Shown here piece by piece: positions 41,361 through 48,658 of a stretch of 49,182 nt of DNA. The notes below the pieces were generated by a model that saw only the letters and a list, made by a program, of their open reading frames with translations, was not told the origin of the DNA and did no database searches. The DNA lies in the NCBI RefSeq assembly GCF_900103325.1, contig NZ_FMXM01000030.1:1-49182 (forward strand), written 5' to 3'. Origin of the DNA: Mesorhizobium qingshengii (GTDB lineage: Bacteria; Pseudomonadota; Alphaproteobacteria; Rhizobiales; Rhizobiaceae). The position numbers and the translations under genes were made by a program. How positions within the stretch are numbered: the stretch's first letter is position 1; each line of letters begins with the position of its first letter.

Positions 41361-42857
41361 ATGATGTCCGCGCATTTTGCCCGTTCGCACCGCCACGAAG
41401 CGCTTGACCGCCTCGCCGACCGCCGGCTGCTGCGTGAGCTTGCCTATGTCGATGGCCACTGGACGGCGAGCGAGGCGGCCGAGAGCTTCGAGGTCACCGA
41501 TCCGGCGACCGGCACCACTGTCGCCTTCGTTGCCGCGCTGGATGCGCGGCAGACGACAAACGCGATCGATGCCGCCGCGCGAGCCTTGCCGGCCTGGCGG
41601 TCGCTGCTGCCGCAGGAGCGTTCAAGGATTCTGCGAAAATGGTTCGAGCTGATCATCGCCGCGAAGGATGATCTGGCCCTGCTGATGACACTGGAACAGG
41701 GCAAGCCGCTGCAAGAGTCGCTGGGCGAGATCGACTATGCCGCCTCCTTCGTCGAATGGTATGCCGAGGAGGCCAGGCGCCAGAACGCCGAGAGCGTCAC
41801 CAGCCATCTGCCGAACGCCGAAATGATGGTGCGACGCGAGCCGCTGGGTGTCGTCGGTGTCGTCACGCCGTGGAATTTTCCGTCGGCGATGCTGACCCGC
41901 AAGGCGGCCGCGGCACTCGCCGCCGGCTGCACCATCGTCGCGCATCCGTCCTCGGAAACGCCTCTCTCGGCGCTGGCGCTGGCCGAACTCGGCGAGCGCG
42001 CCGGCCTGCCCGCAGGCGTCTTCAACATCGTCACCGGCAAGGCTTCGACGATCGTCGGCCGGATGTGCGAAGACCCGCGTGTTCGCGCCATGAGCTTCAC
42101 CGGCTCGACCGAGATCGGCAGGCTGATCGCCGCACAAAGTGCCGCGACGATGAAGCGACTGGTGATGGAGCTTGGCGGCCACGCGCCGCTGATCGTCTTT
42201 GCCGACGCCGATCTCGACAAGGCCGTGAGCATCGCCATCGACGCCAAATTCGCCACGTCGGGGCAGGACTGCCTCGCCGCCAACCGCATCTATGTGCAGC
42301 GTCCGATCTACGATCGCTTCTGCGCCGCCTTCGCCAGGCGCATCGAACAATTGCGGACAGGCAACGGCCTTGCCCAGGAAATCGAGATCGGGCCGCTGAT
42401 GCATGAGCGCGCCGTCCTGAAGGTCGAAGCGCAGGTCGCCGATGCGCTGACCCATGGCGCGCGCTGTCTCACCGGCGGTGCGCGGCACCAGGCCGGGCCA
42501 CTGTTCTACCAGCCGACGCTGCTGGTAGATGTCGCCGATGAAGCGCTGATCATGCGCGAGGAGACCTTTGGCCCCGTCGCCGCCGTCACTCCGTTCGACA
42601 GCGAGGACGAGGTGATTGCCCGCGCCAACGCCACCGAATATGGCCTTGTCGCCTATGTCGTGACCGAGAACGGCGCCCGCCAGCAACGCATGGGCCGCGC
42701 GCTCGACTACGGCATGGTTGCCATCAACCGCGTCAAGATCACCGGCGCGCCGATCCCGTTCGGTGGCGTCAAGCAATCCGGCATCGGCCGCGAGGGCTCG
42801 CGCCACGGGCTCGAAGCTTTCACGGATCTCAAATACCTCTGCCTGGACGTCGCATAG
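41361..42857 (+). CDS. ssd: Succinate-semialdehyde dehydrogenase-type aldehyde dehydrogenase, probably for aspartate semialdehyde
   Basis: This 498-residue ALDH starts at MMSAHFARS, with GGGAGC upstream. VTPWNFPSAMLTRKAAAAL is near residue 168, the general base Glu270 is in MELGGHAP, the nucleophile Cys304 in SGQDCLAAN, and EETFGPV lies later. In H. elongata the equivalent step is carried out by DoeC, which oxidises aspartate semialdehyde made by the transaminase to aspartate. An odd point is that the usual KP in the coenzyme-binding stretch is HP here (TIVAHPSSETPLSALAL, His195). The aminotransferase follows 32 bases on. Confidence 0.88.
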   Translation: MMSAHFARSHRHEALDRLADRRLLRELAYVDGHWTASEAAESFEVTDPATGTTVAFVAALDARQTTNAIDAAARALPAWRSLLPQERSRILRKWFELIIAAKDDLALLMTLEQGKPLQESLGEIDYAASFVEWYAEEARRQNAESVTSHLPNAEMMVRREPLGVVGVVTPWNFPSAMLTRKAAAALAAGCTIVAHPSSETPLSALALAELGERAGLPAGVFNIVTGKASTIVGRMCEDPRVRAMSFTGSTEIGRLIAAQSAATMKRLVMELGGHAPLIVFADADLDKAVSIAIDAKFATSGQDCLAANRIYVQRPIYDRFCAAFARRIEQLRTGNGLAQEIEIGPLMHERAVLKVEAQVADALTHGARCLTGGARHQAGPLFYQPTLLVDVADEALIMREETFGPVAAVTPFDSEDEVIARANATEYGLVAYVVTENGARQQRMGRALDYGMVAINRVKITGAPIPFGGVKQSGIGREGSRHGLEAFTDLKYLCLDVA

Positions 42858-42889
42858 GTTCGTCCGGCCATCCCTCAAGGAGTCAAAAA

Positions 42890-44269
42890 ATGCTCGACCA
42901 GTCCAACGAACTCGCCGCCTGGGATCGCGACCACTTCTTCCACCCCTCGACGCATATGGGCACGCATGCGCGCGGCGAGAGCCCGACCCGCATCATGGCC
43001 GGCGGCGAAGGCGTCACCGTCTGGGACAACAATGGCAGGAAGAGCATCGATGCCTTCGCCGGACTCTATTGCGTCAATGTCGGCTATGGCCGCCAGAAGA
43101 TTGCTGATGCGATCGCAGCCCAGGCCAAGAACCTCGCCTACTATCACGCCTATGTCGGTCACGGGACCGAGGCCTCGATCACGCTTGCCAAGATGATCAT
43201 CGACCGCGCGCCAAAGGGCATGTCGAGGGTCTATTTCGGTCTCTCCGGTTCGGACGCCAACGAAACCAACATCAAGCTGATCTGGTACTACAACAATGTG
43301 CTCGGACGGCCGGAGAAGAAGAAGATCATCTCGCGCTGGCGCGGCTATCATGGTTCGGGCGTGATGACGGGATCGCTGACCGGGCTCGACCTGTTCCACA
43401 ATGCCTTCGACCTGCCGCGCGCGCCGATCCTGCACACCGAGGCGCCCTATTATTTCCGCCGCGCCGATCGCTCGATGAGCGAGGAGCAGTTCTCGCAGCA
43501 TTGCGCCGACAAGCTCGAGGAGATGATCCTGACCGAGGGTCCGGAAACCGTCGCCGCGTTCATCGGCGAGCCGATCCTCGGCACCGGCGGCATCGTGCCG
43601 CCGCCTGCCGGTTACTGGGAAAAAATCCAGGCCGTGCTGAAGAAGTACGACGTGCTGCTGGTCGCCGACGAGGTGGTGACCGGCTTCGGCCGACTGGGCA
43701 CCATGTTCGGCTCCGACCATTACGGCATCAAGCCGGACCTGATCACCATCGCCAAGGGCCTCACCTCGGCCTATGCGCCGCTGTCGGGCGTCATTGTCGC
43801 CGACAAGATGTGGCAGGTGCTGGTCGAGGGTTCTGACAAGCTCGGCTCGCTCGGCCATGGCTGGACCTATTCGGCGCATCCGATTTGCGTTGCCGCAGGT
43901 GTGGCCAATCTAGAACTGATCGACGAAATGGACCTGGTGACAAATGCCCGCGAGACCGGCGCCTATTTCCGCGCGGAGCTCGGCAAGGCGGTCGGCGGCC
44001 ACAAGAATGTCGGCGACGTGCGCGGCGACGGCATGCTGGCGGCGGTCGAATTCGTCGCCGACAGGGACGACCGGGTGTTCTTCGACGCCTCGCAGAAGGT
44101 CGGCCCGCAGGTGGCGACAGCGCTTGCGGCAAGCGGCGTCATCGGCCGCGCCATGCCGCAGGGCGACATCCTGGGTTTTGCGCCGCCGCTCTGCCTGACG
44201 CGTGAAGAGGCCGACATCGTGGTGGCCAAGACCGCCGATGCGGTGAAGAGCGTGTTTGCCAATCTCTGA
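42890..44269 (+). CDS. Class III PLP aminotransferase of ectoine catabolism (DoeD/Atf-like)
   Basis: This 459-residue protein starts MLDQSNELAAWDRDHFFHPS. PLP contacts are visible: GLSGSDANETNIKL near 117-130, RGYHGSG near 151, Asp260 in ADEVVTGFGR, and Lys289 in LITIAKGLTSAYAPLSG. The family (omega-aminotransferases acting on diaminobutyrate, GABA or taurine) fits transfer of the amino group from L-2,4-diaminobutyrate, giving aspartate 4-semialdehyde. AAGGAG lies upstream of the ATG. The neighbouring dehydrogenase supplies the next step. Confidence 0.9.
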   Translation: MLDQSNELAAWDRDHFFHPSTHMGTHARGESPTRIMAGGEGVTVWDNNGRKSIDAFAGLYCVNVGYGRQKIADAIAAQAKNLAYYHAYVGHGTEASITLAKMIIDRAPKGMSRVYFGLSGSDANETNIKLIWYYNNVLGRPEKKKIISRWRGYHGSGVMTGSLTGLDLFHNAFDLPRAPILHTEAPYYFRRADRSMSEEQFSQHCADKLEEMILTEGPETVAAFIGEPILGTGGIVPPPAGYWEKIQAVLKKYDVLLVADEVVTGFGRLGTMFGSDHYGIKPDLITIAKGLTSAYAPLSGVIVADKMWQVLVEGSDKLGSLGHGWTYSAHPICVAAGVANLELIDEMDLVTNARETGAYFRAELGKAVGGHKNVGDVRGDGMLAAVEFVADRDDRVFFDASQKVGPQVATALAASGVIGRAMPQGDILGFAPPLCLTREEADIVVAKTADAVKSVFANL

Positions 44270-44287
44270 AATCGACCTGTGAATGCC

Positions 44288-45388
44288 ATGACCAAAATCC
44301 TCCCCGCCACCATGGCCGCCGTGCTTTTGACCGGGCACGGCGGCCCGGAAAAGCTCGTCTACCGCACCGATGTCAAAGTGCCCTCGCCCGCGCCTGGTGA
44401 AGTGCTGGTCAAGGTCACAGCTTGCGGCATGAACAACACCGATGTCTGGGTGCGCCAGGGCGCCTACGGCACCGAAGAGGACGCGGCAGCGGTGTCGACT
44501 TGGCGGCGCCAAGGCAACACGCTGACCTTCCCGCGCATCCAGGGCACCGACACGGTCGGTACCATCGTTGCCGTCGGTGAAGGCGTTTCGCCGTACCGTA
44601 TCGGCGAACGAGTGATGGTCGATTTCTCCATCTACAATCGCGAAGACGATTCCCTGGCCGACATCGACTATATGGGCCATGGCCGCGATGGCGGTTACGC
44701 CGAGTACCAAGCCGTGCCGGCCGATAACGCCCATGTCGTCGACACGAACCTGAGCGACGTAGAGCTCGCCACCTTCTGCTGCGCCTACCTCACCGGCGAA
44801 CAGATGCTGGAGCGCGCTGCCTTGAAGGCCGGCGAGCGTGTGCTGGTCACCGGCGCCTCGGGCGGCGTCGGTTCCGGCATCGTGCAACTGGCGCGGGCGC
44901 GCGGCGCCGTTCCCTACGCCGTCGTCGGCAAGGGCAAGGAACAGGCGGTGCTCGACATCGGCGCCGAGGCTGTCATCACCCGTGGCATCGCCGACCTGCC
45001 GCAAGCCGTGAACGAGGCGACCAGCGGTCAGCCGATCGACGTCGTGGCTGACCTCGTCGGTGGAGCGATCTTCAACGACCTGCTGCGCATCCTTCGGCCC
45101 GAGGGCCGCTACACCACCGCCGGCGCGATCGCCGGTCCGGTCGTCCAGCTCGATCTGAGGACCATGTATCTGAAACAGCTGCAGCTGCATGGTTCAAGCC
45201 AGGGCACGCGCGCCGATTTTCGCCGCATCGTTGGATACATCGAGGCGAAGAAAATCTGGCCGCTGGTCGGCGGCGTCTACAAGCTCTCCGATTTCCACCA
45301 TGCTCAGGCGGATTTCATCGCCAAGGATTTCGTCGGCAAGCTGGTGGTGGTGCCGGACGCCATGTGGAAAAGCGGATCCGGTTTCTGA
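44288..45388 (+). CDS. Quinone oxidoreductase-like MDR protein appended to the ectoine cluster
   Basis: This is a medium-chain dehydrogenase/reductase of about 366 residues from the ATG at 44288; GTG at 44279 is an alternative. The N-terminal GroES-like part includes VKVTACGMNNTDVWVRQGAY, and the Rossmann motif is VLVTGASGGVGSGIVQLARARG. It lacks the structural zinc Cys cluster, as do quinone oxidoreductases. An insertion (YGTEEDAAAVSTWRRQGNTL) lies between the first strands. It begins 18 bases after the aminotransferase, so it is in the same unit. No step of the known pathway needs it. It may act on a side product or belong to the decayed gene that follows. Confidence 0.85.
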   Translation: MTKILPATMAAVLLTGHGGPEKLVYRTDVKVPSPAPGEVLVKVTACGMNNTDVWVRQGAYGTEEDAAAVSTWRRQGNTLTFPRIQGTDTVGTIVAVGEGVSPYRIGERVMVDFSIYNREDDSLADIDYMGHGRDGGYAEYQAVPADNAHVVDTNLSDVELATFCCAYLTGEQMLERAALKAGERVLVTGASGGVGSGIVQLARARGAVPYAVVGKGKEQAVLDIGAEAVITRGIADLPQAVNEATSGQPIDVVADLVGGAIFNDLLRILRPEGRYTTAGAIAGPVVQLDLRTMYLKQLQLHGSSQGTRADFRRIVGYIEAKKIWPLVGGVYKLSDFHHAQADFIAKDFVGKLVVVPDAMWKSGSGF

Positions 45389-45391
45389 GCC

Positions 45392-45572
45392 AAACAGACG
45401 TCGCGGCCAACGTGCCCTATGTGATCAGCCGCGACGCCGACTACGCCGCCCCCATCCATGGCGACGATCGCGGGATCCCGCCGTCCTCGTCGAGATCCGG
45501 CAGGACCTTTTGTCGACAGGGTCCGGCATCGAGGAGTGGGCGAACCGCCTGGCGGCGGCACTGCCCGCATAG
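45392..45572 (+). pseudogene. Fragment of N-formylglutamate amidohydrolase, truncated and frameshifted
   Basis: Directly after the oxidoreductase stop the sequence reads ANVPYVISRDADYAAPIHG and then DDRGIP in one frame. After a one-base loss near 45480 it reads VLVEIRQDLLSTGSGIEEWA and ends NRLAAALPA before TAG at 45570. This is the C-terminal part (about 55 residues) of the predicted N-formylglutamate amidohydrolase family, whose typical ending is VPHVEIEIRQDL...WA.RLA..L. The N-terminal three quarters are missing. It marks where a gene was lost at the edge of the ectoine region. Identification rests on the motif only. Confidence 0.6.
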
Positions 45573-45910
45573 CAGACGGAGACGGTGCCGTAAGCAATCT
45601 CAGCCTGCGTCGCTTCACTCCATGATGTGGTGAAGCGCGGCCGACCGATCGGCGGCGGCTTTTCCATCGCCTGACGGTCCACGGCATCCTGCCTTGCGTC
45701 GCTTCCACTTCGGTGGCCACGGCCTACCCCTATCTTCTCGGACGCGAAACACCATATGGTACGATCCAGCCATCTTGCTGGTCGCCGTGGGGGCGGGGGA
45801 CGTCACATTGTCGGTGATTTTTTTGACAAGCATGACCGGCATGCTGCTGTCTTTTTCGGGCAATGCCGGCGATGGGCCTGGTGCTTGCCACCCCCAGCGG
45901 AGCTTGCCTG
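45573..45910. other. Gene-free leader region before the TerC-family gene
   Basis: I see no gene in these 338 bases. Near the end are GC-rich segments that could fold: TGGGGG (45789-45794) with CCCCCA (about 45889-45894), and CCGGCAT with ATGCCGG (about 45836-45873). They lie immediately upstream of the TerC-family ATG. I looked for the manganese-type yybP-ykoY pattern and did not find a convincing match. Confidence 0.35.
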
Positions 45911-46588
45911 ATGCCGTTTGAGATCGACCAGGCGACGATCGCGGCCTATCTGGAAGTCATCACCATCAATCTCGTTCTCTCGGGCGACAATGTCGTGGTG
46001 ATCGGCATGGCGGCGGTCGGCCTGGCAAGAGACCTGCGCCAGAAGGCGATCATGACCGGCATCGCCGCCGCGGCGGTGATCCGTATCGTCTTTGCCGTGG
46101 TGGCGGTGCAATTGCTGGAAATCCCGGGCATCATGCTTGTCGGCGGCCTGCTGCTGTTCTGGGTCTGCTGGAACATGTTCGAGGAATTGCGATCCGCCGG
46201 CGACGCCAGTGACGGAAACGGCACAGACGTCGATCTCGACACGGCCAGCCTTGTGGCGAAACGACCGGCCAAGGCGCTACGCACCGCGATCATTCAGATT
46301 ATTGTCGCCGACGTTTCGATGTCGCTGGACAATGTGCTCGCCGTGGCCGGCGCGGCAAGCGACGACATGGATGCACTGATCTTCGGTCTCATCCTGTCGG
46401 TGGTCCTGATGGCGGTCGCCTCGACGCTGGCGGCGGCGCTGCTGGCCAGATACCGCTGGATCGGCTGGCTCGGCCTTGCGGTCATTGTCTATGTCGCGGG
46501 CAGCATGGTGCTGGATGGCGTCGGGCAGTTGAAAGCGCTCGACTACGGAACGTTTTTTTCGAAGGCCTCATCGGCCCAGACTTATTAG
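45911..46588 (+). CDS. TerC family integral membrane protein
   Basis: This 225-residue protein starts MPFEIDQATIAAYLEVITI. The signature NLVLSGDNVVVIGMAAVGL is near residue 18-36, and a second copy is IIVADVSMSLDNVLAVAGAA near 135, each with the conserved acidic residue in a membrane helix (SGDN, SLDN). About seven membrane segments are present. TerC/YkoY/YjbE proteins are thought to export metal ions such as manganese, helping metalation of exported enzymes. A short ATG-initiated extension at 45863 has no support. A GC-rich terminator follows. Confidence 0.9.
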   Translation: MPFEIDQATIAAYLEVITINLVLSGDNVVVIGMAAVGLARDLRQKAIMTGIAAAAVIRIVFAVVAVQLLEIPGIMLVGGLLLFWVCWNMFEELRSAGDASDGNGTDVDLDTASLVAKRPAKALRTAIIQIIVADVSMSLDNVLAVAGAASDDMDALIFGLILSVVLMAVASTLAAALLARYRWIGWLGLAVIVYVAGSMVLDGVGQLKALDYGTFFSKASSAQTY

Positions 46589-46591
46589 ACC

Positions 46592-46620
46592 TCCGGGGCG
46601 CTCGGCGGCCCCGGATCTTC
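46592..46620 (+). terminator. Terminator-like hairpin after the TerC-family gene
   Basis: TCCGGGGC (46592-46599) pairs perfectly with GCCCCGGA (46608-46615) around eight bases, followed by TCTTC. It begins three bases past the stop codon. Confidence 0.6.
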
Positions 46621-46703
46621 AACCGGCAGTATTGGAGAGTAGCCTCGCCGTACGCTGGGCGTGAAGTGATGCCCCAAACAGCCGCTTTGGCAACACCCGG
46701 AAC

Positions 46704-47168
46704 CTAGTTGCCGGAACCCCTGCCGGAATCGCCACCTTTATCGCCGGAATCGCCATCCTTGCCGCCGGTGTCACCGCCCTTGCCGCCGGTATCGCCGCCC
46801 TTGGCACCGGTGTCGCCGCCCTTGCCACCAGTGTCGCCGCCCTTGCCACCAGTGTCACCGCCGCTGGTATCATCTCCACCGCCGGGAACGTTGCTGTCGC
46901 CAAGACGTGTAAGCGTTGTCGCTATCAGCGAGGTTGTGAGGGGTGGGCATTGCTCAATTTGGTCTGACGAAAGGATACTCCTGCGATTGATCGCGATACA
47001 ACACCGCGCATAGTTGGCGTCGGTAAGTGGTTGGCATTGGGCTGCTGTCAGCCGCGGCCGAATACTGTCCTGTGCTGCTGCGGAACTCGCCCAATTCGCA
47101 GCCAGAAGAGCAGATGAAATGAGTAAGGCCGAATGAGTTCTTCCCCTCCAAGCCAGATATCGTAACAT
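46704..47168 (-). CDS. Exported protein with a Cys-containing domain and seven GGDTGGK-type repeats
   Basis: This 154-residue protein starts MLRYLAWRGRTHSALLISS, with a strong GGAGGAAG site. The signal peptide ends near ASSAAAQDS. A short domain with four cysteines (Cys45, Cys56, Cys57, Cys74 in LTAAQCQPL, NYARCCIAI and IEQCPPL) follows. Residues 103-151 are seven heptad repeats: GGDTGGK, GGDTGGK, GGDTGAK, GGDTGGK, GGDTGGK, DGDSGDK, GGDSGRG. The DNA repeat unit is 21 bp (46716-46862). The tail is highly flexible and polar. I know no function. A transglutaminase-like peptidase gene is divergent. Confidence 0.85.
   Translation of the reverse strand: MLRYLAWRGRTHSALLISSALLAANWASSAAAQDSIRPRLTAAQCQPLTDANYARCCIAINRRSILSSDQIEQCPPLTTSLIATTLTRLGDSNVPGGGDDTSGGDTGGKGGDTGGKGGDTGAKGGDTGGKGGDTGGKDGDSGDKGGDSGRGSGN
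46716..46862. repeat. Seven 21-bp tandem units (minisatellite) coding for GGDTGGK
   Basis: The plus strand shows repeated CCGCCCTTGCCGCCGGTRTC-like units with substitutions mainly at third codon positions. The first and last units are the most divergent. In-frame expansion or contraction would change the protein by seven residues. Confidence 0.85.
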
Positions 47169-47342
47169 TTCTTCCTCCAACGGAAAGCGCACATGGCCCC
47201 AAACCAAGGCGCTATCAACCAATTTCTACAATTTGGTAACATATTGTTATGTATATTGACTGAAAATACCTTTTTAAGGATTGATTTACCTTATTCTGCG
47301 AGGCTTGTTCGTCATGTTGACAACTAAAGGAGACGGTACGTG

Positions 47343-47900
47343 ATGCGTTTCGCTACGCTTGTTGCCGTAGCCATGGTGGCAACTGGTTGCAGTGAAACCA
47401 TGCAGACAACCAATGCGATGATGGTCACAAAGGGGTATGCATTCCCACCACCGGCCGCTCGTGTTTTCTGCGTCAGCCATCCGAGACTCTGCAGCACCGA
47501 CGGGCAGGTCAAGCTGGTGACGCTGACGCCGGCACGCAAGGCCGAACTCGAAGCCGTGAACACCTCCGTCAATCGCCGGATCGAGGAGCGTAGCGACCTC
47601 GTCACGGCGGGCAGCGTCGACGATTGGCGCGTGCCGACCAAACAGGGCGACTGCGAGGATATTGCGATCCTGAAAAAGAGCGAGCTTTTGAAGCGTGGAT
47701 GGCCGGCTTCCGCCTTGCTCCTGACGGTCGCGACACTCGGCGGCGAAGGTCACACGGTGCTTACAGTGCGAACCGACAAGGGAGACTTGATTCTGGATAA
47801 CCGTGGCAGCGTGATCAGGGACTGGTCACGCACTTCGTACCATTATTTTGCCCGCCAATCCCAGTCCGCCAGCGGGAAGTGGGTGCGGATCAGCTCTTGA
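47343..47900 (+). CDS. Transglutaminase-like cysteine peptidase (BTLCP, LapG-related), lipoprotein
   Basis: This protein of about 185 residues has a lipobox: MRFATLVAVAMVATGCSE, with the mature Cys at about 17. The catalytic triad is visible: Cys in WRVPTKQGDCEDIAILKK, His in GHTVLTVRT, Asp in LILDNRGSV. Bacterial transglutaminase-like cysteine peptidases include LapG, which trims cell-surface adhesins under cyclic-di-GMP control, but most members in Rhizobiales have no assigned substrate. AAGGAG is seven bases from a GTG (47340) and ten bases from an ATG (47343), so the start is uncertain by one residue. It is divergent to the exported repeat protein. Confidence 0.88.
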   Translation: MRFATLVAVAMVATGCSETMQTTNAMMVTKGYAFPPPAARVFCVSHPRLCSTDGQVKLVTLTPARKAELEAVNTSVNRRIEERSDLVTAGSVDDWRVPTKQGDCEDIAILKKSELLKRGWPASALLLTVATLGGEGHTVLTVRTDKGDLILDNRGSVIRDWSRTSYHYFARQSQSASGKWVRISS

Positions 47901-47992
47901 CGGCTTTCGAGTTCCTTGCATCCGACTTCACTGCTCCGTGTCAGGCTAGACTTGGCGCCGACCAATTTCCGCCCAACGGGGCCTGGACGGCT

Positions 47993-48184
47993 TTATATTT
48001 CCGAGCCTCTATACCGGGCGGCTTCCACCCAGAATGCGAGAGCGATTGCTGGAGACCGTCCTTTCACTTCAAAATCCCGTCCCCGATAGCTCCCCGCCGC
48101 AATCCACACTGTCTTTGAACGTTGATAGATCGTGATGCCGCGCGCACTCGCCCGAGCGCATAGCTCTGCGTGATTTCGAGACAT
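47993..48184 (-). CDS. Small conserved-looking protein (KTVWIAAGSYRG type)
   Basis: A 63-residue frame starts at ATG 48184 (MSRNHAELCARASARG), preceded by GGAAAAA, and ends AARYRGSEI. Its middle SKTVWIAAGSYRGRDFEVKG is the signature of a family of small rhizobial proteins that I remember but cannot name: a basic start, VW.A.G.Y.G...E.KG and a final A.YRG. It is duplicated at 48290-48448 as a broken copy. Function is unknown. Confidence 0.5.
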   Translation of the reverse strand: MSRNHAELCARASARGITIYQRSKTVWIAAGSYRGRDFEVKGRSPAIALAFWVEAARYRGSEI

Positions 48185-48289
48185 TTTTTCCAATCCCATT
48201 GCCATCGAAGCTGTAGAAACGATCGTGACGGAGAAGTTCTTCCCGCAAAAAGACCTGGTTGCAGAGCGACCGGCCTTGGTCACGGCGGG

Positions 48290-48448
48290 GAGGTATCCCA
48301 GATCCTCCACACGGGGCTGCTTTCATCCACAACGCCAGCGCAAGTGCTGGCGACAGTCCTTTCACCTCAAATCCAGTTGCTAGCTTCCTGCCGCGATCCA
48401 CACAGTCTTTGAACGATGATGGATCGTAGTGCCAATGCGCTCGCACGC
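48290..48448 (-). pseudogene. Decayed duplicate of the neighbouring small gene
   Basis: Over roughly 125 bases this segment matches 48020-48150 in direct orientation at about three quarters identity by eye. Shared stretches are ACAGTCTTTGAACGATGAT and CTTTCACCTCAAA. On the minus strand the parts FEVKGLSPALALALWMKAA and SFKDCVDRGRK are in one frame, but the beginning is in another (RASALALRSIIVQRLCGS). No intact frame results. Confidence 0.55.
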
Positions 48449-48594
48449 TGGCAGTTTCGCATCACGTCGATGCACTGGTTGCCCTCGGGATTGCTGAAGC
48501 AATGAACAGGCCAGAATTGCGTGCGGCCGCATTTTGGCGGGTATCCCAGCCAAGGCTCCACTTTTGGATTAGCTGGTCCGGCATGTTTGCCCAT

Positions 48595-48612
48595 TAAGAT
48601 GAATGCATCTTA
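48595..48612. promoter_or_regulatory. Perfect inverted repeat upstream of the sulfate-binding protein gene
   Basis: TAAGATG (48595-48601) pairs with CATCTTA (48606-48612) around AATG. It lies 47 bases before the ATG, in an AT-rich stretch, where a repressor or activator site would be expected. No matching regulator is encoded in the window. Confidence 0.45.
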
Positions 48613-48658
48613 TTTCTATCAATTCCGTAGATTTGGCGCGAGTTCAACGGAGGCAGAA

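Noticed and set aside
45573..45910. yybP-ykoY type manganese riboswitch before the TerC-family gene
   Set aside because: I could not find the conserved core elements; only generic GC-rich pairing is present.
46716..46862. CRISPR-like repeat
   Set aside because: The 21-bp units are contiguous and in frame, coding for GGDTGGK; there are no spacers.
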